A stretch of 36,903 nucleotides of DNA from NCBI GenBank assembly GCA_009692245.1, contig SHZN01000002.1, positions 1 through 36,903 on the forward strand, in the 5' to 3' direction. The DNA is from Gammaproteobacteria bacterium. GTDB taxonomy: Bacteria > Pseudomonadota > Gammaproteobacteria > Steroidobacterales > Steroidobacteraceae. The notes beneath the pieces were generated by a model. It was given only the letters and a program-made list of their open reading frames with translations. It was not told the origin of the DNA and did no database searches. The translations under genes were made by a program, and so were the position numbers. Of the stretch, positions 23,913 through 31,256 are shown in pieces; position 1 is the stretch's first letter, and every line of letters starts with the position of its first letter.

Positions 23913-25429
23913 GAGAGGTCGATCCAGGTCGTCTTCAGTTCGGTGTACTTGTGCATCGCGTGCAGCGACTTGTCGCGGCCATTGCCGGATTGCTTGAAGC
24001 CGCCGAATGGCACGGTGATGTCGTCGGCGTCATAGCAATTCACGAACACGGTGCCGGCACGAATCGATTTGGCTACCCGGTGCGCGGTTGCGAGGTCCCG
24101 GGTCCAGACTGCCGCGGCCAGGCCGTACATGACGTCATTCGCCATCTTCACGGCCTCGTTGAGACTCTTGAAGGAGATCGCCGAAAGCACGGGCCCGAAG
24201 ACCTCCTCGTGCGCGATCCGCATGTCCATCTGGACCCCGTCGAATACCGTGGGCTCCACAAAGAAACCGCCGGATTCCTCACGCACGCGCTTCCCGCCTG
24301 AGCGCAGGTTCGCGCCGCCCTTGCGACCGGACTCGATGTAGCCCAGCACGGTATTCATCTGTGCCTGATCCACGATCGCGCCGAGCTTCGTCGCCGGATC
24401 CAGCGGGTCGCCGGGCGCCATCGCCTCGCCGATCGCGACGATCTTGTCGAGTATCTCTTCGCGGATCGACTCATGCACGAGCAGCCGCGAGGCCGCCGAG
24501 CACATCTCGCCCTGATTGAAGAAGATGCCGATGGCTGCGGCCCTTGCGGCCCGCTCGATATCGGCGACGTCCGACATGACGATATTGGGCGACTTGCCGC
24601 CGCATTCGAGCCAGACGCGCTTCATGTTGGAGCGCCCCGCGTATTCGAGCATGCGCCGGCCGATGCGCGTCGAGCCGGTGAATGCAATGCAATCCACGTC
24701 CATGTGCAGCGCAAGTGCTTCGCCCGCCGTGTGGCCGAACCCCGGCACGACATTGAAGACGCCTTCCGGCAGTCCGGCTGCGACCGCGAGTTCGGCGATG
24801 CGCAGTGCCGTCAACGGCGACTTCTCGGAGGGCTTCAGCACGACCGAATTGCCGGTCGCAAGCGCAGGGCCCAGTTTCCAGCAGGCCATCAACAGCGGGA
24901 AATTCCACGGCACGATCGCGCCCACAACGCCGACTGGCTCGCGTGTGATCAGCGCAAGCGTGTCATGTGGAGTCGGTGCGATCTCATCGTAGACCTTGTC
25001 GATCGCCTCCGCGTACCAGGCGATGCAGCGCGCCGCGCCCGGGATGTCGATCTTGAGCGAATCCGAGATTGGCTTGCCCATGTCGAGCGTCTCAGTCAGC
25101 GCCAGTTCCTCGCGGTGCTTGCGGATCAGTTCCGAGAATCGCAGCAGCACTTTCTTGCGCGATGCGGGCGCCATGCGCGACCAGCGCCCGTCCTCGAACG
25201 CGCGGCGCGCGCTTGCCACCGCGGTCTCCACGTCGCGGGAGCCGCAGGCGGCGACCTGCGCGATCGACTTGCCGGTCGCCGGATTGATGCAGACAAATGT
25301 CTCACCGGAGGCCGCCGGCTGGTACTTGCCGTCGATGAACGCCTCGGTGCGCAGCTGTAGCGTCGAGGCGCGCTCACGCCAGTTGGTCGACTTTGCTTCG
25401 CGTTTCAAGGCTTCAGCGCTCCATGTCAA
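23909..25429 (-). CDS. puuC: Gamma-glutamyl-gamma-aminobutyraldehyde dehydrogenase (PuuC-like)
   Basis: This is an NAD(P)-dependent aldehyde dehydrogenase of 506 aa. It matches E. coli PuuC in detail: GKPIxxSLxxDIPGAAR, WYAEAIDKVYDEIA, IVPWNFPLLMACWKLGPALA, KPSEKSP, the general base E275 (WLECGGKSPN), the nucleophile C310 (NQGEMCSA) and the end VPFGGFKQSGNGRDKSLHA. It oxidises the aldehyde made by PuuB to gamma-glutamyl-GABA and can also oxidise 4-aminobutanal or 3-aminopropanal. Only a TTG (25429) is available at the family's N-terminal position; an ATG nearby is out of frame and a TGA lies 10 codons upstream. It leads the operon puuC-aguB-nuclease-rlmKL. Confidence 0.92.
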   Translation of the reverse strand: MTWSAEALKREAKSTNWRERASTLQLRTEAFIDGKYQPAASGETFVCINPATGKSIAQVAACGSRDVETAVASARRAFEDGRWSRMAPASRKKVLLRFSELIRKHREELALTETLDMGKPISDSLKIDIPGAARCIAWYAEAIDKVYDEIAPTPHDTLALITREPVGVVGAIVPWNFPLLMACWKLGPALATGNSVVLKPSEKSPLTALRIAELAVAAGLPEGVFNVVPGFGHTAGEALALHMDVDCIAFTGSTRIGRRMLEYAGRSNMKRVWLECGGKSPNIVMSDVADIERAARAAAIGIFFNQGEMCSAASRLLVHESIREEILDKIVAIGEAMAPGDPLDPATKLGAIVDQAQMNTVLGYIESGRKGGANLRSGGKRVREESGGFFVEPTVFDGVQMDMRIAHEEVFGPVLSAISFKSLNEAVKMANDVMYGLAAAVWTRDLATAHRVAKSIRAGTVFVNCYDADDITVPFGGFKQSGNGRDKSLHAMHKYTELKTTWIDLS

Positions 25430-25532
25430 TGTGTGAGTGGCGTCGCGGCGCTGATGATCTCACAACGGGTGCTGACGTCATTGACCATCGCTCATGCCTT
25501 GCATGTCTATGATGTTAAACAGAACTTGCGTA

Positions 25533-25561
25533 ATATCGTGCCTGCATGGGAATAGTGTCAA
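25533..25561 (-). promoter_or_regulatory. Sigma-70 promoter candidate for puuC operon
   Basis: On the minus strand a perfect -35 TTGACA (25561-25556) is followed after 17 bp by CGATAT (25538-25533). Transcription would begin near 25526, leaving a leader of about 97 nt before the TTG start of puuC. The -10 is weak, which could mean activator dependence. The AT-richer 170-bp gap must also serve the divergent aminotransferase at 25599, for which I see no clear promoter. Confidence 0.5.
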
Positions 25562-25598
25562 TTATCCTGATCACCTTGAGCCCCCGGAGCTGCTGCAT

Positions 25599-26921
25599 AT
25601 GACTCCCCCATCGTCCAAGCGCGCCGCGCTCGAAGCATTCTGGATGCCATTTACGGCCAACCGGCAGTTCAAGTCGGCTCCGCGCATGCTCGCGCGCGCC
25701 GAGGGTATGCATTACTGGACGCCGGAAGGGCGCCAGGTCCTCGACGGTTGTGCGGGTCTCTGGTGCGTGAATGCCGGACACGGACGGCGGGAAATCACCG
25801 AGGCGGTCGCGACACAGATCGCGACCATGGATTACGCGCCGCCATTCCAGATGGGGCATCCACTCGCCTTTGAACTCGCGAATGCGCTGATCGAGATTGC
25901 GCCGAAGGGAATCGACCACGTGTTCTTCACGAACTCCGGCTCGGAAGCGGTGGACACGGCGCTCAAGATCGCGATCGCCTGGCACCGGGTGCGCGGTGAC
26001 GCGGCGCGCACGCGGCTGATCGGGCGGGAGCGCGGCTATCACGGTGTCGGCTTCGGCGGCATCTCGGTTGGCGGCATGGTCAACAACCGCAAGTATTTTG
26101 GCGCGCTGTTGCCAGGCGTGGATCACATTCGCCATACGCATGACCCCGCGCGCAATTTGTACTCACGCGGATTGCCGGCGCACGGCGCCGAGTTTGCCGA
26201 CGATCTCGAGCGGCTGGTCGCATTGCACGACGCCTCAACCATCGCGGCGGTCATCGTTGAGCCAATCGCGGGATCCACGGGCGTGCTGTTGCCGCCGCGC
26301 GGCTATCTCGAGCGGCTGCGCGCGATCTGCACGAAGCACGGCATCCTGCTGATCTTCGACGAGGTCATCACCGGCTTCGGGCGCACCGGATCGGCATTCG
26401 CAGCGCAGGAGTTCGGCGTGGTGCCGGACATGATGACCTGCGCGAAGGGCCTCACCAATGGCGCAATTCCGATGGGCTCGGTACTCGTGCGTCGCGAGAT
26501 CTACGACGCATTCATGACTGGTCCGGAACAGGCGGTCGAACTGTTCCATGGCTACACCTATTCGGCGCACCCGGTCGCCTGTGCTGCGGGCCTCGCGACG
26601 CAGCGGATCTACCGGGAGGGCCTTTTCGACCATGCCCGCGCGATGGCACCGTACTGGGAGAATGCCGTGCATTCGCTGAAAGGCCGCCGGCATGTCGTGG
26701 ACTTGCGTTGCTACGGGCTGGTTGCCGGTATCGAACTCGAGCCGCGCGCAGGCTTGGCCGGTGCGCGCGGCTACGAAGCCCTCGTGGCGGCCTTCGAGAA
26801 GGGCCTCCTGATGCGCACCACCGGCGACACGATTGCACTGTCGCCGCCGCTCATCATCGAGCGCGCCGACATCGATCGGATCTTCGAAACGCTCGCGGCC
26901 GTGATCGACAGCCTGACATAA
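25599..26921 (+). CDS. Omega-amino acid (beta-alanine)-pyruvate aminotransferase
   Basis: This is a class III PLP aminotransferase of 440 aa, close to the beta-alanine-pyruvate aminotransferases: FWMPFTANRQFKSAPRML, DGCAGLWCVNAGHGR, TNSGSEAVDTALKIA, ERGYHGVGFGGISVGGM, PLP lysine K283 in TCAKGLTNGAIPMG and YTYSAHPVACAAG. It converts beta-alanine (or similar omega-amino acids) and pyruvate to malonate semialdehyde and alanine. The track ORF starts at 25494, but the ATG at 25599 with GGAG about 10 nt upstream gives the family N-terminus. It diverges from puuC. Beta-alanine arises from the aminopropyl part of spermidine, so it completes the local polyamine route (inference). Confidence 0.88.
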   Translation: MTPPSSKRAALEAFWMPFTANRQFKSAPRMLARAEGMHYWTPEGRQVLDGCAGLWCVNAGHGRREITEAVATQIATMDYAPPFQMGHPLAFELANALIEIAPKGIDHVFFTNSGSEAVDTALKIAIAWHRVRGDAARTRLIGRERGYHGVGFGGISVGGMVNNRKYFGALLPGVDHIRHTHDPARNLYSRGLPAHGAEFADDLERLVALHDASTIAAVIVEPIAGSTGVLLPPRGYLERLRAICTKHGILLIFDEVITGFGRTGSAFAAQEFGVVPDMMTCAKGLTNGAIPMGSVLVRREIYDAFMTGPEQAVELFHGYTYSAHPVACAAGLATQRIYREGLFDHARAMAPYWENAVHSLKGRRHVVDLRCYGLVAGIELEPRAGLAGARGYEALVAAFEKGLLMRTTGDTIALSPPLIIERADIDRIFETLAAVIDSLT

Positions 26922-26952
26922 AAAGGCCCCGGTCGCGTGCGCGGCCGGGGCC
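26920..26952 (-). terminator. Intrinsic terminator of the porin-OmpA gene
   Basis: GGCCCCGG and CCGGGGCC (26925-26932, 26945-26952) form an 8-bp stem extended by a T-G pair and CGCG. On the minus strand it is followed by TTTTT, a strong intrinsic terminator. It directly abuts the stop codon of the convergent aminotransferase and could weakly serve it as well. Confidence 0.8.
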
Positions 26953-26974
26953 CTGTCAGCGTCGCTTGCCGTTA

Positions 26975-28232
26975 TTAGCGGGCGTCGCAGTCGGTGCGCT
27001 TCAGCACCACTCGACGGTTCTGGGCACGGCCCTCGCGCGTCGCGTTGTCCGCCGCCGGCTGGCTTTCGCCAAAGCCCGCGGCGTTCAAGCGGCCCACGGC
27101 AATGCCCTTGCCCTGCAGGTAATCGGACACCGTCTGGGCACGGCGCTCGGAGAGACCCTGGTTGTAGGCATCGCTGCCGGTGTTGTCCGTGTGGCCTTCG
27201 ACGCTGCCGGCCATGAACTTGAGCCGGGTCAGGTTCACTGCCATTTCGTCCAGCGCAGCCTTGTCCGCGTCAGTCAGTGCCGCTGAATTGGATGCAAACT
27301 GCAGTTGCCTGGTCACGTCGCAGGAACAGCCATACGGCCCGACGCGATCACCCTTATGGTGTATCGGGGCACTGGTCGCCGGTGTCCACCACGCCATCGC
27401 CATCCGTGTCCTGCGGCGGCGGCGGGGGCGGCGGCGGAGCAGCCGCGGGTGGCGGGGGCGGCGGCGGAGCAGCCGCGGGTGGCGGGGGCGGCGGCGCAGC
27501 CACTTCCTCTTCCGCAGCCCATGGGAATGTGGTCGAGATCGAGAAGACCAGACGAGCCTCATTGTTGAACTCGTCGCTCTTGACCCTGTTTGCCGAGCTC
27601 ACGTCCCAGCCCACAACTTTCAATCCCAAGTTGAAGTGGCCTGCCGTGTAACCGAAGCCGGCCGAGTAATCCATGAACTCATCGCCGTAAAAGTTCTTCC
27701 AGAATTCGCCGTAGTTATACCCGCCGTGCAGGTTCAGCGTGAATCCGGCAGGCAACCCGAAACTGGCATTGATTTCAGAATAGAGGGCATCCTGATCCGT
27801 GCCGCCATAGTCATTTGTGTACCACTGCTTCAGCTTGAATGGTCCACGGCTGATCGAAGCATATATTTCCTGGTAGTCGTAGATCCTCGACTTGGTTTGC
27901 GTGTTGCCACTATCGGGGTAGGTATACCAGACGAGGCCCAGATCCCAGCCGATATCGTCCGTGAAACTGCCGGTCCAGCCACCGTAAAAATCCACCTCGA
28001 CTTCGCCGTCCATGGTGCTGCCATAGTCAATGTTGCTGGCCCAGGCACCGACATAGAAGCCGCTGTCGGCCGCATAGTCCACGCTCCACTGCAGCGCAGG
28101 GTCTGAACTGCTCAGTGATTGGCCGCGGAAGTCGTAATCCGATACCACAGTAGCGGTAGAGGAAACGCCTGCACTGGCCACTCCTGCCATCGCGAACAAT
28201 GCGGCTGCGACCAGCCCTTTTACATACTTCAT
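26975..28232 (-). pseudogene. TorF/Gcw_chp porin-like protein fused to TSP3 and OmpA domains, split by a one-base frameshift
   Basis: The first frame (28232-27354) gives signal peptide MKYVKGLVAAALFAMAGVASA, a beta-barrel-like domain of the Gcw_chp/TorF family (TVVSDYDFRGQSLSSSDPAL, FYVGAWASNIDYG), a proline-alanine linker, and the calcium-binding repeat DTDGDGVVDTGDQCPDTP, then TAA. One base later the next frame continues KGDRVGPYGCSCDVTRQLQF and a complete OmpA peptidoglycan-binding domain (VEGHTDNTGSDAYN, LSERRAQTVSDYL, RAQNRRV) to a stop at 26975. DQCPDTPKGDRVGPYGC is the usual junction of such proteins, so one extra base (27356) splits a gene of about 418 aa. It has its own promoter and terminator. 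Sequencing error, recent mutation or programmed frameshifting are all possible. Confidence 0.85.
27421..27497 (-). repeat. 30-bp tandem repeat encoding the proline-alanine linker
   Basis: A 30-bp unit beginning GCGGGGGCGGCGGCGGAGCA occurs twice exactly (27421-27450, 27451-27480) and a third time in part. It encodes alternating AAAPPPPPPP blocks on the minus strand between the barrel-like and TSP3/OmpA parts. The unit length is a multiple of three, so copy-number changes would lengthen the linker without breaking the frame. Confidence 0.9.
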
Positions 28233-28282
28233 TGGATCTCCCTAATTGCACCCGGCTCTGAGCGAGCCGTAGCTGATCGTCA

Positions 28283-28312
28283 ATTCTATGTAAAAATGTG
28301 TGCTTTACGCAA
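28283..28312 (-). promoter_or_regulatory. Sigma-70 promoter for the porin-OmpA gene
   Basis: On the minus strand TTGCGT (28312-28307) and TAGAAT (28288-28283) are separated by 18 bp in an AT-rich patch. The start codon at 28232 has GGGAG upstream. Spacing and hexamers fit a constitutive promoter. Confidence 0.6.
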
Positions 28313-28383
28313 CGAGGGCCCAGCCCGGTGCCGCGGGCGCGAGAATATGAGATGTGCAGGCGTTGTGGGCCCACAACACCGTT

Positions 28384-28743
28384 TCAAGCGGGCTTTGCGG
28401 CCTCGAAGGTCGCATAGCGTTTTCGGGCAGGTTCGACGGTCTCCCAGGTGCCGCTGAACCCGGCCGGTATGACCCAGGCATCACCGGCATTGAACTGCCA
28501 GCGCTTGCCGTCCGCCGAAGTCAGGACGACACAGCCTTCCAGCAGGTGGCAGAACTCGTGCTCGGTATATTCGACCTGCCACTTGCCGACATTGCTGGCC
28601 CAGGTGCCCGCAAAGAACTGCTGGCTCGGGTCCGTGTAGTAATTGCGCACCCAGGTCTTCGGCTCGCCCTTCAACACGCGCGCCGGTGCCGATTCCTGAG
28701 CCTTCAGGTTGCGCCGAAAATCCACGATTGTGGGTGTCGTCAT
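28384..28743 (-). CDS. Small cupin-domain protein
   Basis: This is a single-domain cupin of 119 aa with the order WASNVGKWQVEYTEHEFCHL, LEGCVVLTSADG, FNAGDAWVIPAGFSGTWETV, as in the cupin_3 (EutQ-like) group of DUF861 type. The first motif has His and Glu but the usual HxH pair is reduced, so metal binding and enzyme activity are uncertain. It starts at ATG 28743 with AGGAG about 8 nt upstream and diverges from gabT, 81 bp away. Homologues of this kind often lie beside amino acid or polyamine catabolic genes, which fits; its function is not established. Confidence 0.8.
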   Translation of the reverse strand: MTTPTIVDFRRNLKAQESAPARVLKGEPKTWVRNYYTDPSQQFFAGTWASNVGKWQVEYTEHEFCHLLEGCVVLTSADGKRWQFNAGDAWVIPAGFSGTWETVEPARKRYATFEAAKPA

Positions 28744-28796
28744 CGCCTTCTCCTGGTCGGCCGCTGTATCGGTCGCGGCACTGCTCTATCGTACGG

Positions 28797-28819
28797 TAAA
28801 ATGCGCAACAGCCTGGAGG
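28797..28819 (+). promoter_or_regulatory. -10 element and ribosome site deciding the gabT start
   Basis: TAAAAT (28797-28802) is a good -10 hexamer and overlaps the ATG at 28801, while GGAGG (28815-28819) sits 5 nt before a GTG at 28825. Transcription near 28809 would exclude the ATG, so GTG 28825 is the likely start. The -35 is weak. Confidence 0.5.
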
Positions 28820-28824
28820 CCAAC

Positions 28825-30144
28825 GTGAAAAACAACGAATCCCTGGTCGCGCGGCGCAATGCGTCCGTGGCGCGCGGTGTCGCAATGGCGCAGCCAATCT
28901 ATATCGAGCGCGCGGAGAATGCGCTGCTGTGGGATGCCGACGGAAATCGCTACGTTGACTTCGCCGGCGGCATCGCGGTGCTGAATACCGGCCATCGCCA
29001 TCCGCGCGTGCTCGAGGCCGTGCGCGCGCAGCTCGAGAAGGTAACGCATACCTGTTTCCAGGTCACCGGTTACGAGCCCTACGTCGCGCTCTGCGAGCGT
29101 CTCAACGAGATGGCGCCGGGCGCCGGCGCGTACAAGTCGCTGCTGATGACGACCGGCGCCGAGGCGATCGAGAACGCAGTCAAGATCGCGCGTGTCCATA
29201 CCGGGCGCTCTGCAATCATCGCATTCGCCGGCAGTTTTCACGGCCGCACCATGATGGCGCTCGCGCTGACCGGCAAGGTCGAGCCGTACAAGGCCGGCTT
29301 CGGGCCGCTGCCGGGCGAGATCTATCACGCGCCATTCCCGAATTCGCTGCATGGCGTGACGGCGGATGATTCGCTGAACGCGATCTCGATGCTGTTCAAG
29401 TGCGACATCGAGCCCACGCGTGTCGCAGCGATCATGTTCGAGCCGGTGCAAGGCGAAGGCGGATTCTACGTCGCGCCGAAGGATTTCGTGTTGCGCCTGC
29501 GCGAGCTCTGCGACAAGCACGGCATTCTGCTGATCGCAGATGAAATCCAGAGCGGTGCGGGCCGCACCGGGCGCATGTTCGCGATGGAGCACTTCGGCGT
29601 CGCCGCCGACATCACGACGCTCGCCAAGTCGCTCGCCGGAGGATTCCCGCTCTCCGCCGTCATCGGCCGCGCCGAAGTGATGGATGCCTGCGCGCCGGGT
29701 GGACTCGGCGGCACCTACGCCGGCAATCCGGTCGCCTGCGCTGCGGCGCTCGCGGTGCTTGACGTGTTCGAGCAGGAGCAGATTTTTGCGCGCGCCGGCA
29801 AGCTGGGCTCGCGGCTGATGACCCGCTTGAAGGCGCTTGCCGCGCGCCACCCCTCAATCGCGGAGGTCCGCGGCCTGGGCGCGATGGTCGCATTCGAGTT
29901 ATGCGAAGGCGGCGATCCGGAGAAGCCCGCGGTCGACCTGACGAAGGCGCTAACCAAGCGCGCCCGCGAACTCGGCCTGATCCTGCTGTCCTGCGGAATC
30001 TACGGCAACGTGATTCGTATCCTCGTGCCGATCACGGCAGAAGATGCCGTCGTGGACGAAGGCCTCGGCATCCTGGAGCGAGCCCTCGACGAGCTCGAAA
30101 TGGTGGCTAGGGAGAGAATCGAACTCTCGACCCCGGGGTTATGA
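28825..30144 (+). CDS. gabT: 4-aminobutyrate aminotransferase
   Basis: GabT converts GABA and 2-oxoglutarate to succinate semialdehyde and glutamate. From the GTG start the protein is 439 aa and aligns with E. coli GabT from the first residues (LVARRNASVARGV, FAGGIAVLNTGHRHP, VTHTCFQVTGYEPY, EPVQGEGGFYVAP, GGTYAGNPVACAAAL). The PLP lysine is K268, the same number as in E. coli. The track's upstream extension to 28354 is antisense to the cupin and is rejected. The last 14 codons (MVARERIELSTPGL) read through the convergent tRNA-Met gene, and the TGA stop falls opposite its anticodon loop. GabT closes the putrescine route in this region. Confidence 0.94.
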   Translation: MKNNESLVARRNASVARGVAMAQPIYIERAENALLWDADGNRYVDFAGGIAVLNTGHRHPRVLEAVRAQLEKVTHTCFQVTGYEPYVALCERLNEMAPGAGAYKSLLMTTGAEAIENAVKIARVHTGRSAIIAFAGSFHGRTMMALALTGKVEPYKAGFGPLPGEIYHAPFPNSLHGVTADDSLNAISMLFKCDIEPTRVAAIMFEPVQGEGGFYVAPKDFVLRLRELCDKHGILLIADEIQSGAGRTGRMFAMEHFGVAADITTLAKSLAGGFPLSAVIGRAEVMDACAPGGLGGTYAGNPVACAAALAVLDVFEQEQIFARAGKLGSRLMTRLKALAARHPSIAEVRGLGAMVAFELCEGGDPEKPAVDLTKALTKRARELGLILLSCGIYGNVIRILVPITAEDAVVDEGLGILERALDELEMVARERIELSTPGL

Positions 30145-30177
30145 ATCCCGTGCTCTAACCAGCTGAGCTACCTAGCC
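30101..30177 (-). tRNA. tRNA-Met (CAT), elongator type
   Basis: This 77-nt cloverleaf has acceptor GGCTAGG/CCTAGCC, D-arm GCTCAGCTGGTTAGAGC, anticodon loop TTCATAA, T-arm GAGAG-TTCGATT-CTCTC, discriminator A73 and an encoded CCA. The acceptor starts with a normal G-C pair, unlike initiator tRNA, and resembles E. coli elongator tRNA-Met. The anticodon stem CGGGA/CCCCG has an A31-C39 mismatch next to the loop, which is unusual. A tRNA-Ile2 with a modified CAU anticodon is the alternative but the body looks like Met. It is convergent with and overlaps the 3' end of gabT by 44 nt. Confidence 0.93.
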
Positions 30178-30209
30178 ACGCGGTGGGAAGGTACCCTCGG
30201 GGAGGCGGG

Positions 30210-30238
30210 ATTGTCGGGATCGTGCCGGTAGCTGTCAA
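30210..30238 (-). promoter_or_regulatory. Strong sigma-70 promoter for tRNA-Met
   Basis: On the minus strand a perfect TTGACA (30238-30233), a 17-bp spacer and GACAAT (30215-30210) are followed by a GC-rich discriminator CCCGCC, the form expected for growth-rate-controlled tRNA genes. Transcription would begin about 26 nt before the tRNA. Confidence 0.75.
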
Positions 30239-30262
30239 GCCGTCATCGCCTGCCTCGAGCAA

Positions 30263-30880
30263 TCACGGTGGGCAGGTATTCCGCTCCCTGCAGAAGCCGG
30301 CCGCCGGTATCGACGGCAGGAAGCGCGTATCGAAGACATGGCGGATCACGTCGACCCGCACCTGGAGCTCACCGAGCCGGTTTGCCACGTCCGATGCAGA
30401 TGTCGTGGCCGGTAATGACGCGCGGAAATTCGTCAGCTGGCTGACAAAGGACTGGCAGTTCTCATCGCCCGCACTCTGCTTCGGTTGAAAGGCGGCATTG
30501 ACACACTTGTCGAGTTTCAACTTGCCGTTCTGCCACGTGCTCGAGAGCGTATTGCAAACCGAGGCCGACAGCGGCGGCGCAGGGCCTCCACCCGCATCCA
30601 CCTGCTGGCAGGCCAGTTCACGGCGCACATATTCCAGATCGTCGTAAAGAGACTGGACTAGCCTCGCGAAAACGGCATCGTTACCCGTCGTGACTGATTT
30701 TACGGTGCTGAGGATCGTGGGTCCGTAGGTATCGGGCGCAATCTCCAGGTTGTATGGCAGCAGCGAGAGTCGAGGATTCTTGCTCACGACCGTTCCGCAG
30801 CCAACATTTGTCAGCATGTCGACATATTCAGCACCAGGAACATCAGGATCAACATCCACCGTCCTGAATATCGCAGTCAA
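30263..30880 (-). CDS. Unrecognised protein, possibly the orphaned C-terminal part of a larger gene
   Basis: This 205 aa frame (TTG start at 30880) belongs to no family I recognise. It has six to seven scattered cysteines, GYGTV-like NVGCGTVVSKNPR, a helical FARLVQSLYDDLEYVRRELA segment, a glycine-proline patch, and ends FCRERNTCPP, suggesting an exported or disulfide-bonded domain. There is no signal peptide at its apparent start. It overlaps the end of the SLOG-like ORF by 32 bp in another frame, so a deletion may have joined two genes here. It ends 85 bp before the tRNA-Met gene. Confidence 0.5.
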   Translation of the reverse strand: MTAIFRTVDVDPDVPGAEYVDMLTNVGCGTVVSKNPRLSLLPYNLEIAPDTYGPTILSTVKSVTTGNDAVFARLVQSLYDDLEYVRRELACQQVDAGGGPAPPLSASVCNTLSSTWQNGKLKLDKCVNAAFQPKQSAGDENCQSFVSQLTNFRASLPATTSASDVANRLGELQVRVDVIRHVFDTRFLPSIPAAGFCRERNTCPP

Positions 30881-31256
30881 GATAGGCGTCTTCGCGCTCG
30901 CCGGTCTCGCTGATGACGCTCTGGTGGTCAGCCTTCGTCAGGGTTTCCTCAACGACTGCCCATTCGGCGGGCGTAAAATCCTGGGCGAATTCCAGGCGCG
31001 GCAGCGGCAGGATCGCGTGCCAGGAGAGCCCGATCGCCCGCGCCTTCTGCACGAATAGCTGGTCGCTGCCGCCGGCGATCGAGGACAGCGCTATCCATTC
31101 GCCGGGAACCTCCCGTTGCAGGGACTTCAGGGCAGCGCCAATCGCCTCGGCCACGCCAGTGGCGCTCTCAAGCTGCCGGTGACCCGAGAAACCGACGACA
31201 TGAAACAGCGGCAGCTGGCCGACGGCGACGTTGGGCGTGAGCATTTGCTCAGACAT
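30849..31256 (-). CDS. Truncated SLOG-like (nucleotide-sensing Rossmann) protein
   Basis: From ATG 31256 the 135 aa protein contains [11 protein letters not shown], then [20 protein letters not shown], a [13 protein letters not shown] segment and EDAYLDC. These are the SGHR, SxAxGxD and LPxxxxExxxDF features of SLOG/LOG-like Rossmann domains that bind nucleotide-derived ligands. The part that normally follows, with the cell-surface VLIAxWDG and GGTAE motifs, is missing: after YLDC the frame ends in DIQDGGC. The start overlaps the ychF stop by 8 bp, so it would be translated with ychF. It looks broken; a frameshift into the next ORF is an alternative. Confidence 0.6.
   Translation of the reverse strand: MSEQMLTPNVAVGQLPLFHVVGFSGHRQLESATGVAEAIGAALKSLQREVPGEWIALSSIAGGSDQLFVQKARAIGLSWHAILPLPRLEFAQDFTPAEWAVVEETLTKADHQSVISETGEREDAYLDCDIQDGGC

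Noticed and set aside
27421-27497. CRISPR-like short repeats
   Set aside because: The units are directly adjacent without spacers and encode a proline linker; this is a coding tandem repeat.
26975-27562. Arg-rich N-terminal half of the 195-aa ORF as a real protein
   Set aside because: Its first 65 codons are the proline-repeat DNA in another frame; only the part after 27355 is real (OmpA domain).
28354-28824. Upstream extension of gabT in the track (596 aa)
   Set aside because: The extra codons are antisense to the cupin gene; a GGAGG site and family alignment put the start at GTG 28825.
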